Below, one piece after another: positions 25,448 through 38,590 of a stretch of 64,000 nt of DNA. Within the stretch, counting starts at the first letter, position 1. Each line of letters begins with the position of its first letter. This DNA comes from Anticarsia gemmatalis (taxonomy: Eukaryota; Arthropoda; Insecta; Lepidoptera; Erebidae). A program made the translations under genes and the position numbers. The stretch covers positions 6,813,001 through 6,877,000 of the forward strand of contig NC_134754.1 in assembly GCF_050436995.1 (NCBI RefSeq), given 5' to 3'. The notes below the pieces were generated by a model, which was given only the letters and a program-made list of their open reading frames with translations, did not search any database and had not been told where the DNA came from.

Positions 25448-25490
25448 GTTATAATTATACAAAGTCTTTAAGACTTTGTATGATTATAAG
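25448..25490. repeat. Palindrome next to the candidate promoter
   Basis: TTATAATTATACAAAGTCTT (25449-25468) is followed after one base by its complement with a single wobble position (25470-25489). It lies about 130 bp upstream of the predicted minus-strand start site. It could form a cruciform or be a transposon scar. Confidence 0.65.
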
Positions 25491-28400
25491 CTGAAATTTC
25501 AGGTTTTATTTTTTTATATGGGTGACTTAGGGGTACTGTTTTTGAAATTATTGGATATTCTTTTTTTTATCATAAAAGTTTTATGACATCTTAAGCTTTA
25601 CTTAATTCGTTATCACTACAACATAGAAATCGATCTGAATATCAGTACCTAATGCAGTAGCAGGTGTGAACCCTATTACAGATTCACAACTATTACCCGG
25701 CCCGGAGCGACTTGCCACAACAACAGCTCGCGACTTGGCAGCCTGTTAACTTCTGCTATTGGTTGGATTACCTCACTTACCTGCCAACTACGTGTCCGAT
25801 ACAATTACGTACTATTATGGTTTCGCAATGTTCCTACACTCGGTATTCTCTCTTATTAGCTCCAATAATAAAGTTATCCGAACACTGTATATGGAGATTT
25901 GATATCTAAATGTTCGATACTTGTGCTTCCGAAGCGAACTTGTTGGAATACGAAGTATTATTTGAAAGTATTAGTACTTACTGTTATTAAGTGTCGTATA
26001 TTGTATCCTGAAGCTTCGAATAAGCATTGATGTAATCATAATACAGTTCAGAAGTTTCGTTATGGAGTAATAATGTATGTTGCTAGAACTAATTCTTTCA
26101 GAATGTTAGCTGGAACTTTTGCGTACGCACTTATTAGCTACAAGGTTTCTCTGAAGTTTTTCCGTCTTCACTTTAACCAAGGACTTAGATGATCAATAAA
26201 AATAAAACAACACCAGAAGTACACCTTTCAAAACATCCGATTAAAATCTTTAATTAATTGAGTTATATACTCCAGGACCGGAAACATAAATAGACATACG
26301 TAACATTTAAAAATAAATCACACTAAACTTCAATAATATATAATTAGACAATTAATAAGGAGACTCAAGACAGTATTTATGGCAATAGCCAATTAACCAC
26401 TTATTGTATTTACCAAGTGATAAATTAAGTTTAGCCGCTCTACTTGTTGCTTTCGAAATAACTAAAAATAGACCATAAATTATAGAAATTGCGGCACCAT
26501 AAACAATTAATTGTAATCTGTATAATAAGAAGGCGCCGAAATACATTTATTCTTGTTTGTCTACCATTTACTGTGATTCATGTTGTGTCAAAATATAAAT
26601 TAAAAAATTGATTGTCGTTAGTCAAAAGTCCAAGAGTTATAATTAAGTTGCGCGTTATAAAGTAGTCATTTCCGTCGTGGAATAAGATTAAGATAATTTA
26701 ATCTTGTAAAATAACATGTTTAGCTTACGCTTATTTTCAGATGAAAGCACTTTTGCGGACAAATGTCACATAAAGTCATTAAAACATGTCATACAACAGA
26801 CCTAAATTACTCCAATTCTCTTAGATGTTAGGCCTAATGGGCTAAAGTCTGACCTAAATTCAGTACCTATACCGGGAATAGGTATGCAAAAACCCAGAAA
26901 CACACTATTATGTCATATTATTTAGTACCAATTAGAGCAATAATACCACTACTTAATAATGACTGGATGTTTTATTATTAAGCAAAAAGAAAAGGTTGTT
27001 ATTAAATCATAATCGTACAGACGACGTATAAGTTGATGTCGTCATTGAGAGATCAGGTGAACAGGCGCCCGCAGATTCTACATGAAGAAAAATATCATCT
27101 CATTATGAACGTTAATCCGACCTGCCAACCTTCATGTTCCTGACAATATTTCTTCAGGATTTGAGGATTACCGAGCATGTCACTCTGTCATTGTTGAACA
27201 AGTAAGATGTGTATTATTTACCTCTTGGTTTCAACTGCGTTAACTTAGTGTGCATTTCTGAATATATGTAGCTTTACATAAATAGATGATATTAATTAGT
27301 AATTATCTTATTAAACTAGTGCAGTTTCTGAATTCATTTTTGTCCTGAAAATTTTAGTTTGTTTGGTGCAAAAATATCCTACTTAGATATTATATTATAA
27401 GGGGTAACCAAGTCTTAAAATCTTGCAAGTTCAAATTGTTACAAGCATTACTTGACCATATTTCTTATTGAAATTCTTTCCTCTCACGTTGCATCAGTTT
27501 CCCTCGTACTTTGCAAAGCCACGTAGAAGTAGTTTATCAGAGAATTTCCACCGCCATCTAATTCTATGAACGACCGAGTGTAAAACATATTGAAAAGATG
27601 TTAAACACGCTTCGAAGAACGCTATTGGTATTCTTGATGTGTTGATGTCTTGCAAAAGTACATTTTAGTTGTAGATAAACAACACTTTTATGGTAACTTT
27701 ATTTGCGACAAACTGCAAAACATTGTATTGTTTTAAACAACTGAACTTTTTCGTTATTCAGCTTTATAGGGGTAAAAACAATGAACTTCATTTTTTATTT
27801 ACACGCGAAAAACATTATTTATCCACATCTTAAAGATATTTTTGAAAACTATTTCGTAACATAAAGTTTCCGACAAAACAGTCTACATTTACAAGACATA
27901 ATAAGTACTCTGACGTCACACTTCTAGTAACGTAAGCTCAGCAGACAGATGCTATCGCATGTTGAAATTCAGATGATCCAAGGTTTCTGTAGCCGTGTGA
28001 GAGCAGTACAAGCTAAGCTCCGTGACAGTATGTCAAACAAACAGTCCCTCTGAGAGTAGATTAATTAGTTTATATTTTGTACGTCTCTTGAGACAATCTG
28101 AATCTGTCTCGGGGTTCAAAGTCCACATATACAAGAAATTAGATTATTCAAATATTCTGGATATCTATTGTGCTTGCGTCACCATTTTCTGTTACGAAAT
28201 CAGTACAATGGTACACGATACGAAGAAAACATCGTTTATTTTGTTATACTTTGATTATGAAGACCTTTCATGGTGTGATAATTTAAAAAAAAAATCCTTT
28301 TAGAAAGTAAGGTGTAAAGTTACAAATTAGGAGGTCGTAAAAGATACGGAAAACGTTTTAAAATGTTTACAAACTGAAATAAATATTAATGAATACTTCA

Positions 28401-30811
28401 TAATAAAAACAAGAGAGTTTGCGTTTATAATGAGCTAAGGGACAGGTGGCGGACGTATTATTATATTTCAAAGCAAATAATACAGTCGCATCCGGAACTC
28501 ATGTCCCAAAATTGATGAAACGATGTTTTTATGGAATTATATTACTTTTCCGTAATAGTACGCTGAACTAGTACTGCCAGATAGTATTTTTCAAGATCTA
28601 TAAAATGCAATAAACTAAAGGAAGATACTTAATTATTAACTACCAATAAACAAGAAATTACAAGTTCTTTCAATTAAGAAATGTATTACTTAATATGTAA
28701 GCCATTGTACAGTGCCTTTAGAACGTAATAATATTGTGCAAAACACATTAAAATAATAAACGACGTTATTTTCACTAGATGTAGTTTCTACAATGCGCTT
28801 TTTCAAAACTACATTACTTCTGCTTATTCTTAACAAAGTACATTATTACAAAGGATAATAAAGTTGCTGGAATGTGGAAATATTTTTTCATGAAAACTTT
28901 AAAGAAATTCCCTGAAAGTACATAAATAGAGGCTGTAATCTTAATGCCACCACCGAGTGTCGTAAACGTAGTGAATTTACTCACTAAACTTTCTAACGAA
29001 TTTCATCGAGTGGTTTTCATTGTAAACAGTAGGAGCAGAATCTCTATTCTATTTTTTTCGGTTTAATTTTAGGATGTAGAATAATGAGTACATTCGTATT
29101 CAACATAGTAAGATTCAATTTGAAAAGCTTCGATGAGTACATTTCGTATTTGCATTAGAAACACTCTTTACTTTAACATAAAGTGCTTACTAAAATATTT
29201 ACCAGCTAAGTCTTCTATCAAGAATTACACTGAAAATAGTGAAAGCTCTTTATTTGTTGAGTTCTGAGAAAAAAAGGTTGGTGCAGACAAAATTGCATTG
29301 TTAAGTTGAAGCAAACATCAGCAAGAGACAAAGACATTTGTCGAAACAAATAACAACAGTTTCATTAGCAAAGAAATGCGCGGTTACGAAAATTGGACGC
29401 CATTTTTCGTCGTTATGCTAGAAGAGATCTCTATTTAATTTGAGGATTTAGTTGAAGTAATTGTCGTGATAAACCATTCGTTCATTTTGATAAAAATATT
29501 CACGTTTGTAAAATTTATACCTCTTCATCTAAAATACCTTATCTCACTGTCTCTGCTTTAAATAAATTGTATGTACTGTTGAAACGCTTAAATTTTATAT
29601 TATTATAAAATTCGACTTAAAACCAGTCCCGAAATCTGCTGGAGAATGAAGACTGATTCAGCGAAATGTGTTAAATGCCATTTATTATCTCTGTCTGCAA
29701 TTACATATAGCTCGAAGAACAATGAGAACTTAAATTAAGTTATGAACGGGTACTTATTTTGCTAATCGATTTTCAGGGTGGCCTTTAAAAAGTAAAAAGT
29801 AAATTCTCGGACAATACAGATAGGTATACGATATAATTTGTACAAGCTTAACTGCTTGAGTTGAAATTGATGACGGATTGTTATTGGTTAACTAATTCGT
29901 GTGTTTAAATGATTTTGTATGGTCAACACCGGCAATTTTTACTTTATTTACGAGACAAAAATTATGTTTTTCGAATTTATCGGCAATTACAAATCATGGT
30001 CGGAAGCGGAGGCTCGTGACGTCACATTCGCCGGAGGGTTGCCCCCAAGCGACGATAGTGTTGTGACGGGCCTCTACAGATTTATGATATTTACTTCTGT
30101 TGACCGAAATAAGCTTGCTTTGTGGTTGTTGTTTTTACAATAATAAAAACACAAACATATTTGGACTTGCATATTAAGAAGCTTATGGTGATAATAATTA
30201 TGCGGCACCCTAAAAGGATACGATAATGATTTTGAATTTAATTATGTATTGTCGTGTAGACCACCTGCGCGATACAGAGAAGCAGATGACACCGTTAAAA
30301 TAACTGCAATATTAAGGTTAGTTCTTGCAGATATAATTAACGGTGTAATTAAAACTTATGTTCCGAATCCCAAAATTGGAATTTGAACTATTTACTTACT
30401 CAAATACCATCGTTAAAGACTATTGCAAATCACCAAACCATTATACTTCATAAAATCACACAGAAAATTCCCTCAGAGCGTCTGTTTGAAAACTAACTGG
30501 CGAACTCGCACTTGCGTAGTAATCTTATTTAACGGACTGCAACGCCCCGTGTCGGGATCAAAGCATTTCAATAACATTTAAGTATAGTAATAACATCGTA
30601 AGGGGTGATCCACGAAATCGCATCTCCGACTATAATAATAAAGCTAAATTTGTCGCACACGCGTATGGAATTTAAAAAAGAGATTTAGACCCGAATACGT
30701 GAGCGGTATTGCTTTTATTAAATTTTGACGGTAGCTGTGTGAGGCTTGCGTGTTTTGTTAAATTGAATGAATAGGGGTACACGTAGGGTTTTTTGGTGTG
30801 AATATGACTGA
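25491..30811. other. Intergenic, no gene recognised
   Basis: AT-rich DNA with no recognised exon, RNA gene or intact transposon. A GC-richer patch at about 30000-30080 holds a perfect CRE palindrome (TGACGTCA, 30017-30024). Confidence 0.6.
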
Positions 30812-31059
30812 CTAGCTGACCCGCGCATCTTCGCTTGCGTCACATTAGAGAGAATGGGTGAAAAATGTTCCCCGTTTTTGAAACATTGTTTACTGGTACT
30901 CTGCTCCTTTTGGTTGTGGCGTGATAATATATAGCCTTCCTCAATGAATTGGCTATCTAACACTGAAAGATTTTTTCAAATCGGGCCAGTAGTTCCTGAG
31001 ATTAACGCGTTCAAACAAACAAACAAACAAACTCTTCAGCTTTATAATATTAGTATAGA
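30812..31059 (-). mobile_element. Short non-autonomous Helitron, copy 2
   Basis: Same family as the copy at 8435, reversed. The 5' end TCTATACTAATATTATAAAG is at 31059 and the 3' CTAG is at 30815-30812. It is flanked by A and T without duplication and carries the (TTTG)n tract. The 81-codon open frame inside it is not a gene. Confidence 0.9.
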
Positions 31060-31254
31060 TTATATTAATGATATAGCTATTATATACAAAAGATAATCTA
31101 TATTTCCCTTAAGGCCATTTCTTCTAACGGCAGATAACTTTACCCGAGGAATCATTTTGCCTTATAATGTGTTGAAAATCGTTCCAAATGATCCTTCAAA
31201 ATACAGTTCTTTTGATGCTTAGTAAAATATCACCCATCAGTTAGCTATCTGAAA

Positions 31255-31425
31255 ATAACACTAGTCCTACTCAAAATATAAATGCGAAACTTTGTGAAAA
31301 TGGACTCATGTATGTTTATTACTTTTTCACGAAAAACCTGGACGGATTTGGATGAAATTAAGCACGTTGATAGTTTATCATAGGATACTTTTACACGAAC
31401 GAAGTCGCGGGCATACTTTAGTAGT
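31255..31425 (+). mobile_element. Helitron-like second family, degraded copy
   Basis: It has TATAAATGCGAAACTTTGTG, GTATGTTTATTACTTTTTCA, GGATTTGGATGAAATTA, ATAGTTTATCATAGGATAC and CGAACGAAGTCGCGGGCAT in the family's usual order. The 3' CAGCTAG end is lost. Confidence 0.55.
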
Positions 31426-31784
31426 CCATATTTATTGTAATAAAACAACATGAATAGAGTGTTCAGTCAATAGGTCGCAATATCTCGGTACTACAGGCAC
31501 CAAGCACGGATGCAATACAGCTCAACCAGTTCAGAACGCGGGGTTTACGAGGCACCAGCGATACCTCCATGATTTATGTGCGATTTGATATATCGAATGT
31601 TATACTCAATACTAGTACTATCTGGCTGGTATTATAGGAGTGTGAAAAGGTAGTACTGAAATGTACAGAAACGATTTTCGTTTTATTCCTGAAATATATA
31701 AAATATTGTGCATAGATGAGAATTCTGTAAATTGATAAATATTTAAAACATTTATAGTTTTATAAAAAGTAAGCCCCTCATGAA

Positions 31785-31910
31785 GAACTGCTCTTGCGTC
31801 GCAGAAACTTTTTCAAGCAAAGGACACAAATTACAACAAAACCCGTAACAACTATTTGGGGTTCGAATGTGGGATTTAAACCCATGACCTCTTACCACTG
31901 CGCCACGGTG
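31785..31910 (-). mobile_element. tRNA-derived SINE remnant
   Basis: On the minus strand CCGTGGCGCAGTGGTAAGAG contains a perfect A box (TGGCGCAGTGG, 31905-31895). GGTTTAAATCC (31882-31872) is a one-change B box. Spacing between the boxes is short, and no cloverleaf acceptor stem can be formed, so it is a tRNA-related SINE head, not a tRNA gene. Confidence 0.5.
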
Positions 31911-34900
31911 CTTTCATTGCTTACGCATAGTACTAAAAGGAAAAAGCAAGCTGATAGTCTTCACACTATCGCGTTTTTGTAGGAACTATGTAATTCATTT
32001 CACATTTCTGGGAAAGAATTAGCTAAATTGTACTCTATCTTTTCTTTGTGCAAAGTACAGATTGTAATTTACGATAAGGCAATTTTAAAGAGTTTTCGTG
32101 ACGTGCAAACAGTCTGTGCATCAACTGGAGATAACAAAACTAATTCGGTGCTTGTTAAGACAAGTTCTCGAGAATCTTTTTCAGTGACTTATATTAATGA
32201 GTAAGTTTAAAAATTCTGTGCAGAAGCCGGCGAGCGGAAGAGTGCGATTAATATCTGTGTGTTTTCCGCCTTGGACAATTTGTATGGAGACTTTGTAAAC
32301 TGCGCTACTGTTTGCAGAACTGCAGTTCAGAATGGTCATGACAGAATTTATTCTGGTCAAATTAATTACTGTTTGGTTTTTCTGAGAATGTTTAAGTTGA
32401 CTGTGGTTTTTGTCTATTACTGTAACGTAGAGTAGTGTCATAATTTAGAATGTTGCCGATTAAAACACGTTGTTTTAATACGGGTTTCTCTATCACGTTG
32501 TTTTTATAGAAAAAAAGTTTTTATGAAATAACACTCTTAAATTACATTTAATGTCTTGTTTGGCCTTTAGACGATTAATTAAGAACTTTACGAAGAGAAT
32601 CGCGTGTCAATCCCATTACACAGTTTTATGTTCAACTTACAAGTTACTTGCTAAGCTTTGTTTTCCCTTTTTCCTCCATTTGTTTCCAAATGACAATTGA
32701 GTAGAAATAAAAAGATTTTCTTAAGGTCAGATTATTTTTTATTGTTTTTTAGGGAACTTAAAAATAGTCCTTGTATCAACAACTTTGGTTCAAGACTGAT
32801 TTATTACTAAACAGACATCGTCGGCGAGACTTTATTTGTTGAGCTTTGCGCTTCACTGCCTTTTCTACGAGTTTCATTGGTTTTTATTTTTACTTTAGGT
32901 AGGTAGACGAGCCTGAAATATATCCGTTACATAATATTCTATGTTGGAAGCCATCAGTATTTTGTATAACCAATAAGGGAATTTATATTAGAATGCATTG
33001 AATTAAAACGAGAGAACTTCTGTACAATTGTCGGAATTCCATATCTATAGTTCGATAGTAATAAGTAAGTCGTAAAAATGAGCATAATTTATTAGAATTT
33101 GCCTTGTTTTTCATTAACCGGAACTCGAACAGAAAAACAAGTTCTCAATAAGTCTTTTGGGGGAAATTGATTCCGTTACTTCATTCGTAATATCATAACT
33201 TTGATCATTTCATCAGTAAGTTATAAACTAACGCTTTATGTCATGGTTATAAAGCTCAGTTTGCAAGGCTTCGGGATTTATATTGTTTGTATTAAGTGCA
33301 TTTATTGACAGAGATGATACATGTCTCCATATTTTAGGGGAGAAGTAAACGTCCCGCGTAAAAAATATTGCTTATGCAGCCTTCTCATAATTCACTGAAG
33401 AGGCATCTTACAATGTATACGGGCGCGAACAATTAATCTTATTGCCAAAAACACGCGCGATACCGATACCAAGTACAATCAACACATTGTGTGTACGTTG
33501 TTTTAATTTATTACTATCTTATGTTTTACGTCGTAATTCCCAGTGTGTTATACTCGTTTACGTGTCTTCACTCTGAAAAATAATGAGAATTTACAAGGAA
33601 AGTAGTGTAGCGGTATCAAAGAAAAATTTGCTAATGCTCGCACGCTTTTGAATTTTAATGGGGTCCTTTGTCCCTTACATTGGCTTGTAAATCCGGTAAT
33701 ATGTGTTGTTTTTCTATGTGGAGTAAACACTACATCACGTATTTTATATATATCTTCAATACAGAAGGTCGAGCCAAGATGAGATAAACTAATAGGTCGG
33801 ATTAGGCACAAAGGTTTTAACTGACGTAGCCGATTCGTATCCAGGGAAGTTACGTAGTATTTTATTTAGATTTTCGCTCAGTGGATTCTTATCGGTAAAG
33901 TCGTGTGTGAACGTACGTTGATTACACAAATAGCTATCGGGCGTCGCATCACGGCGATCACGGCGAAACGCGACCTGCTCGCTCGGAAAGATTGATGGCA
34001 GTTAATGAAGCGAAACACCGGTGTCAAAAGTTCAAAACCGTGTAAAACGTTACGTCGGTGGACTGTGATTCCATTTAACATCGTTGCTGGTATTTGCACT
34101 TTTTAATACAAATGTAAACATTTTTGAGGTAATTATCGTAGGGAGGATGATTCACATTTATTTGTGGTTAAAATTAAACTGAAATCTGCGTTAGCCACGT
34201 AATGTGGATAGCCTTATATTACTGCTGATAGACTCTCCGAAGATTAATGGTTAACAATAATATGTTATTTTTCCTTAATAAAGATATTTTTTTTGCTTGT
34301 TTGCTATCACAAGACACTGCTTGAAAGCTAATTAATAGTGTAAAGAAATCGGAATGCTCAGCATGACGAACTTTTTCTGCTAATTGTCTTCAACACTTAA
34401 AACTGTCTTAAAGAGGGACATTCTTCCAACCAGCTCTTGTATGGTATTATCACAATATCTCTCAGTTTAAAGCTTACCATTTTAGTAAAACCAAGTCGTT
34501 TGATACAATCAACGTTAGTCATAAACGCTACCAAAATTACAACAAGCAGGAAGAAGCAGAAATTTTACAAATGAAATGCATTGTCGAAAATTTCAAATGT
34601 TTTAAATAACAGTATGAATGCATGTGATGAGTAAGGAGCAACATTGTCTACAGAACAAGAAAACGAGACAATGTAAGCCCGAAGCAATGAAGCGGACGTT
34701 ACAATTCTTCCTCTTTTGTGTATCCATGTCAAGGATCGTTTATGATTTATAAACGTAATTCTCTTGTGAAATTTATTGTTTATATTGTTGATTATCCTCA
34801 GTGGCCATATTTGTATAAGATTACGGCTGTAATGCGTGATGATTAATCGTTTTGTCACCACAACCTCAAGCCTGTAAACCTCAATTGATTTTCACATCAT

Positions 34901-37789
34901 TTAACGTCAACAACAAGTTATAATTATTTTCCTTACTCACTTCATTACGTGTTCTTTGTGACATGTATCTTTATTATTAATGTGAATTTAAATAATAAGC
35001 TGTATTTTTTATCTGAACTTTTGATTTGGGATTTGTTTATTTTGTAATCTTAATTTATTGCTGGATAAATCCGAAGGAAAGGACACACCAATAATAATGT
35101 GAAACAAAATATACTTTCATACGTTTATTGCATTGTAGGGCCAATTTTATGCTAGAATAATACTAAATGTTTCGATGGATCACAAAAGGAAATGTGATTA
35201 CGTAGCAAGTACTACGTACAACGTTGTTACTAATTAGTTATCTCAGCTTATTAGTCCTTTGGGATCGTACCACTAAAACCTCCTTCTTTCACGTACAGAT
35301 AAATGTAACATACGACAACACTCATAAGTCGGAAATGCTTATCCAAGCGGTTGTCATAGGTAAATTAAGCGAGAGCTAATGTCCCAGTTTTATTACACTC
35401 CTCAAGTGTTATCTGATTGAGATTCCTTTTTATTTCTTTGCCATAAATTGACGGGTACCGGGTGATAATTTGTGCTGTACAGACAAGATCCAGTTAGGAA
35501 GGCGCCGGCGACAATAAACGGTAACCCCTAAAATGAGCTGTTTTAAAACGAAATTGTTTAAGAGTGACATTTAATGTTCTCCTATCTTGAATCTTGAGGA
35601 AGTTTGAGATGGCTAAACTTTTCTTCGGGTAGCGAAAAGTTTCTTTGAAATATTTAGTGACGGAAACTGTTATGATGTGATTGATAAACAGAGTTTTGGT
35701 TTATCGCAGATTATTTTTTAGCCGAAAATCGATAGATTGGAGATGAAAAATATAAGAATGTTACAATATTTTCTTTGGCTTTATTCTAAAGTTTTAGTAA
35801 ATTAGTTTCTTGATTATGATGTCATTGCCATACAGCTGCTTTTTAGCCATATTTGTTGCTTTACCCATTACTTTGCTCTTTCCTCGGACTTGTCACCTTT
35901 GCGTGTGAAAACTCTTAGTGTCAATAATGACATTAAAAGGTCACAAAAGGGAGCGGCCGGTCCAATTTCTGAACACACAATTTACATTCACTTTCGAAAA
36001 CTGGACTTAATTTTGGAGCACCTGTATCAGGTAGAAGTAAGCTGGCAGTTACATTCGTTACACATTTTATTCCTTGCCCTGTTGCCCTCTTGGTTCAAGT
36101 CGCGTGTTTAATCCGTCCGTCAACCAGTCATACTCCATTAAGACATTATCGTCTTGTTATCTGTTATATTCGAGCACCTCAATGCTTTTAATGTTACGGT
36201 ATGTTCTCGTTTTTTCCCCGTGTAAGTTCAGACAGCTTGTTAGATATGTTTTTTACGCTCGCCATTTAATAGAGTGATTGATCGGTCTGTTACTTGATTT
36301 TTGATAAGCGAGTACTAAACAACAAGCTCTTTATGTTCTGATAAATGTTCTTTATTTGCACTATTTTCTCTTTACTTTCTTTGTTCAATTAAGTGTTCGT
36401 ACGTATCTTCAGAAGCATTCACGTAAATGATTACTTACAAGCTTTTAGTAACTTGATCTCACTCGAAATTACTTTCGTCCAAATATGATTCGAGTTCTCT
36501 TAACGACTTCAAGAAACGAAGTAAATAATGAGTAGCTCGGGCGTCAGGAAATATTCTCATAATCTTATTTCACTGCAACTTTTCTTATTAGAAGTTTGTT
36601 TGGAAATCGAGAGTTGGACTGGATGCAATCCTCCGATTTCACCGTCGGATGCTCTCTTGCGTTGCTATTTTATTTGTTGGAAGTTGTTATACCTACCTGT
36701 CGAGTCCGTTTCGAGTTTCAAAGCTCTACCTCACCTCGGGTCGGTATTCTCTCTATTAATACGTAACTGAATATATCTGCGCTGGCTCGGATTTAGCGCA
36801 AAGGTACAATAACTTTTATTTTATTCTTAAGGTTGTTCTCACAAAGAATGCGAAATAATTTTCACTTTATGTGTTACGTAAGCAAAATAATGTAAGTCCT
36901 CGTAGCCGCCTGATGTCGTATTCTAAGGCTTTGACACAGATAACAATGTTTTCAAATATTTGTGAATAAAATTTAATCAAATAGAAAACTATGAATACGA
37001 GTCACTGAGCTTTACCAAAATCTGTTATCCGCTCCAGAAAATATTAGCGTACACAGCATATACTAGTATACTTACTTTTATTGGCACAACATGTGAAATT
37101 CTACGCCTCTACTGAGGTTTAGGCTTAATATAAAATACGTTAGATGTATGGATGTGGATGAAGCAAAAGAAGTATTTATATATTTCATAAGAGTTCGTAG
37201 TAATTGCCGTTCTTTGGTTTCTGCCTAATGTCTGTGGGAATAAGGCAGGATTTTATGTATGTACGTGTGTGTGCCTGTCTTCAGAATATAAAAAGTGTTA
37301 GTAAAGCCTTTGTTTCAGATATTGTACTACTATTTTCAGTAGAAAAGCGGTAAGTAGGTAGAATTTGCTACCTGCTACCAAATTAAGACGTTTTACCCGT
37401 TGCCAACAGAAAATAGTATAAATCTACAAAATTATTAGACTTCTATTTTAGACATCCTTTGTACAAAGCCTTAATTTACTTACTAGTTCACTCACTCAGC
37501 CCTTGCTCATCTCGGTGTACTGAAGGTCGTCCATCCATCTTCCACGACAAATATAAACAATGCGGGGATCGTCTCTAACACTTTCCGAGCTCGTTACTGG
37601 ATAATGTACGCAACATAATTGACGAGGGACTAACACCTTTATCTTGAGAATACATGGTTTTTGACATAATCAGTATAATTACGTATTTACTTGGCTTTTG
37701 GCGTAAGAGATTAAAGTAACATACAACAGTATAATGTTAATATTTTCTAAAGCATCGTTCTTTAAAGTATTAATAAAGCTTTCTGTAGT

Positions 37790-37961
37790 GCGATTCTCTA
37801 CAGTCAGGACTGTAGGATCAACTACCGAGAGTTTGACGTCTAAAATGTACTGCAAAAATTAGTTCTTATGGCACCCGTTAGAGGCGTTAGGCAGGCTTTC
37901 ATTAAACATTTCTCGATAGATAGCCCGTTGTAGATGATGTCAATAATGGAAGAGAGTCGCG
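37790..37961 (+). mobile_element. MITE family A, copy 2
   Basis: It begins GCGATTCTCTACAGTC and ends AGAGAGTCGC, an imperfect terminal inverted repeat. The inner blocks (CGAGAGTTTGACGTCTAAAA, ACTGCAAAAATTAGTTC, TTTCTCGATAGATAGCC) match the family. It is non-coding. Confidence 0.65.
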
Positions 37962-38472
37962 CTGTCATCGTGTATCCTTACTTTTTTATGTTATAGAACA
38001 TTTGCTAAGTATTGCTCACGTTTTTGTAACATAAAACCAGAAAGTTATTTTTATACGTATTTTGTAAGTCTTGTCAAAGTAAGTTGGCCTTGCACAACGG
38101 GAGTTAAATAAATTAGAGTCGAGTGCATTTGTATGAAATCCCAGTGCTCAAATAAAACCGACATTGATGTGCGAACAGATCTTTATCATTGACAGCACAC
38201 AGCACAGTTGTCCGATGCATTTAAGAAATTTATGTGATTATTCAATAGCACGTACCTCCAATAAAGTAGTTTTTTCAACCATTCACTTTTATTTATTAAA
38301 TTGATTCCATAAAAACAATCTGGGAGTGGACGCTTCAGTCTGACGCGTTGTTTTTGTCCTGTTTTTATTTTTCATAGTTAAAAGTACACTTGATCTTTTG
38401 TGACCATTGACAATTGTTTGTATTTTTTTAGAAGCTTACCGTCTCTTGATAAATTGTAGGGTTGGTCGAGAT

Positions 38473-38590
38473 ATTCTCAATTAAACAAAATTACACATTT
38501 ATTCTCGAAATAAAAACAAACTTACTTATTTATTTTTGAAATTAAACGAAACTTACGCATTTATTCTCGAAATTAAACAAATATTCATAT
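38473..38590 (+). repeat. Short tandem repeat, four units of about 28-31 bp
   Basis: Units start at 38473, 38501, 38532 and 38563, with consensus ATTCTCGAAATTAAACAAA then CTTACGCATTT. Units differ by small indels and substitutions. It is non-coding. Confidence 0.7.

Noticed and set aside
30718..30963. 81-codon minus-strand frame
   Set aside because: It lies almost wholly inside Helitron copy 2, and the same sequence is non-coding in the other copies.
31872..31908. tRNA gene candidate on the minus strand
   Set aside because: Only the promoter boxes are tRNA-like; no acceptor or anticodon stem forms. Kept as a SINE remnant instead.
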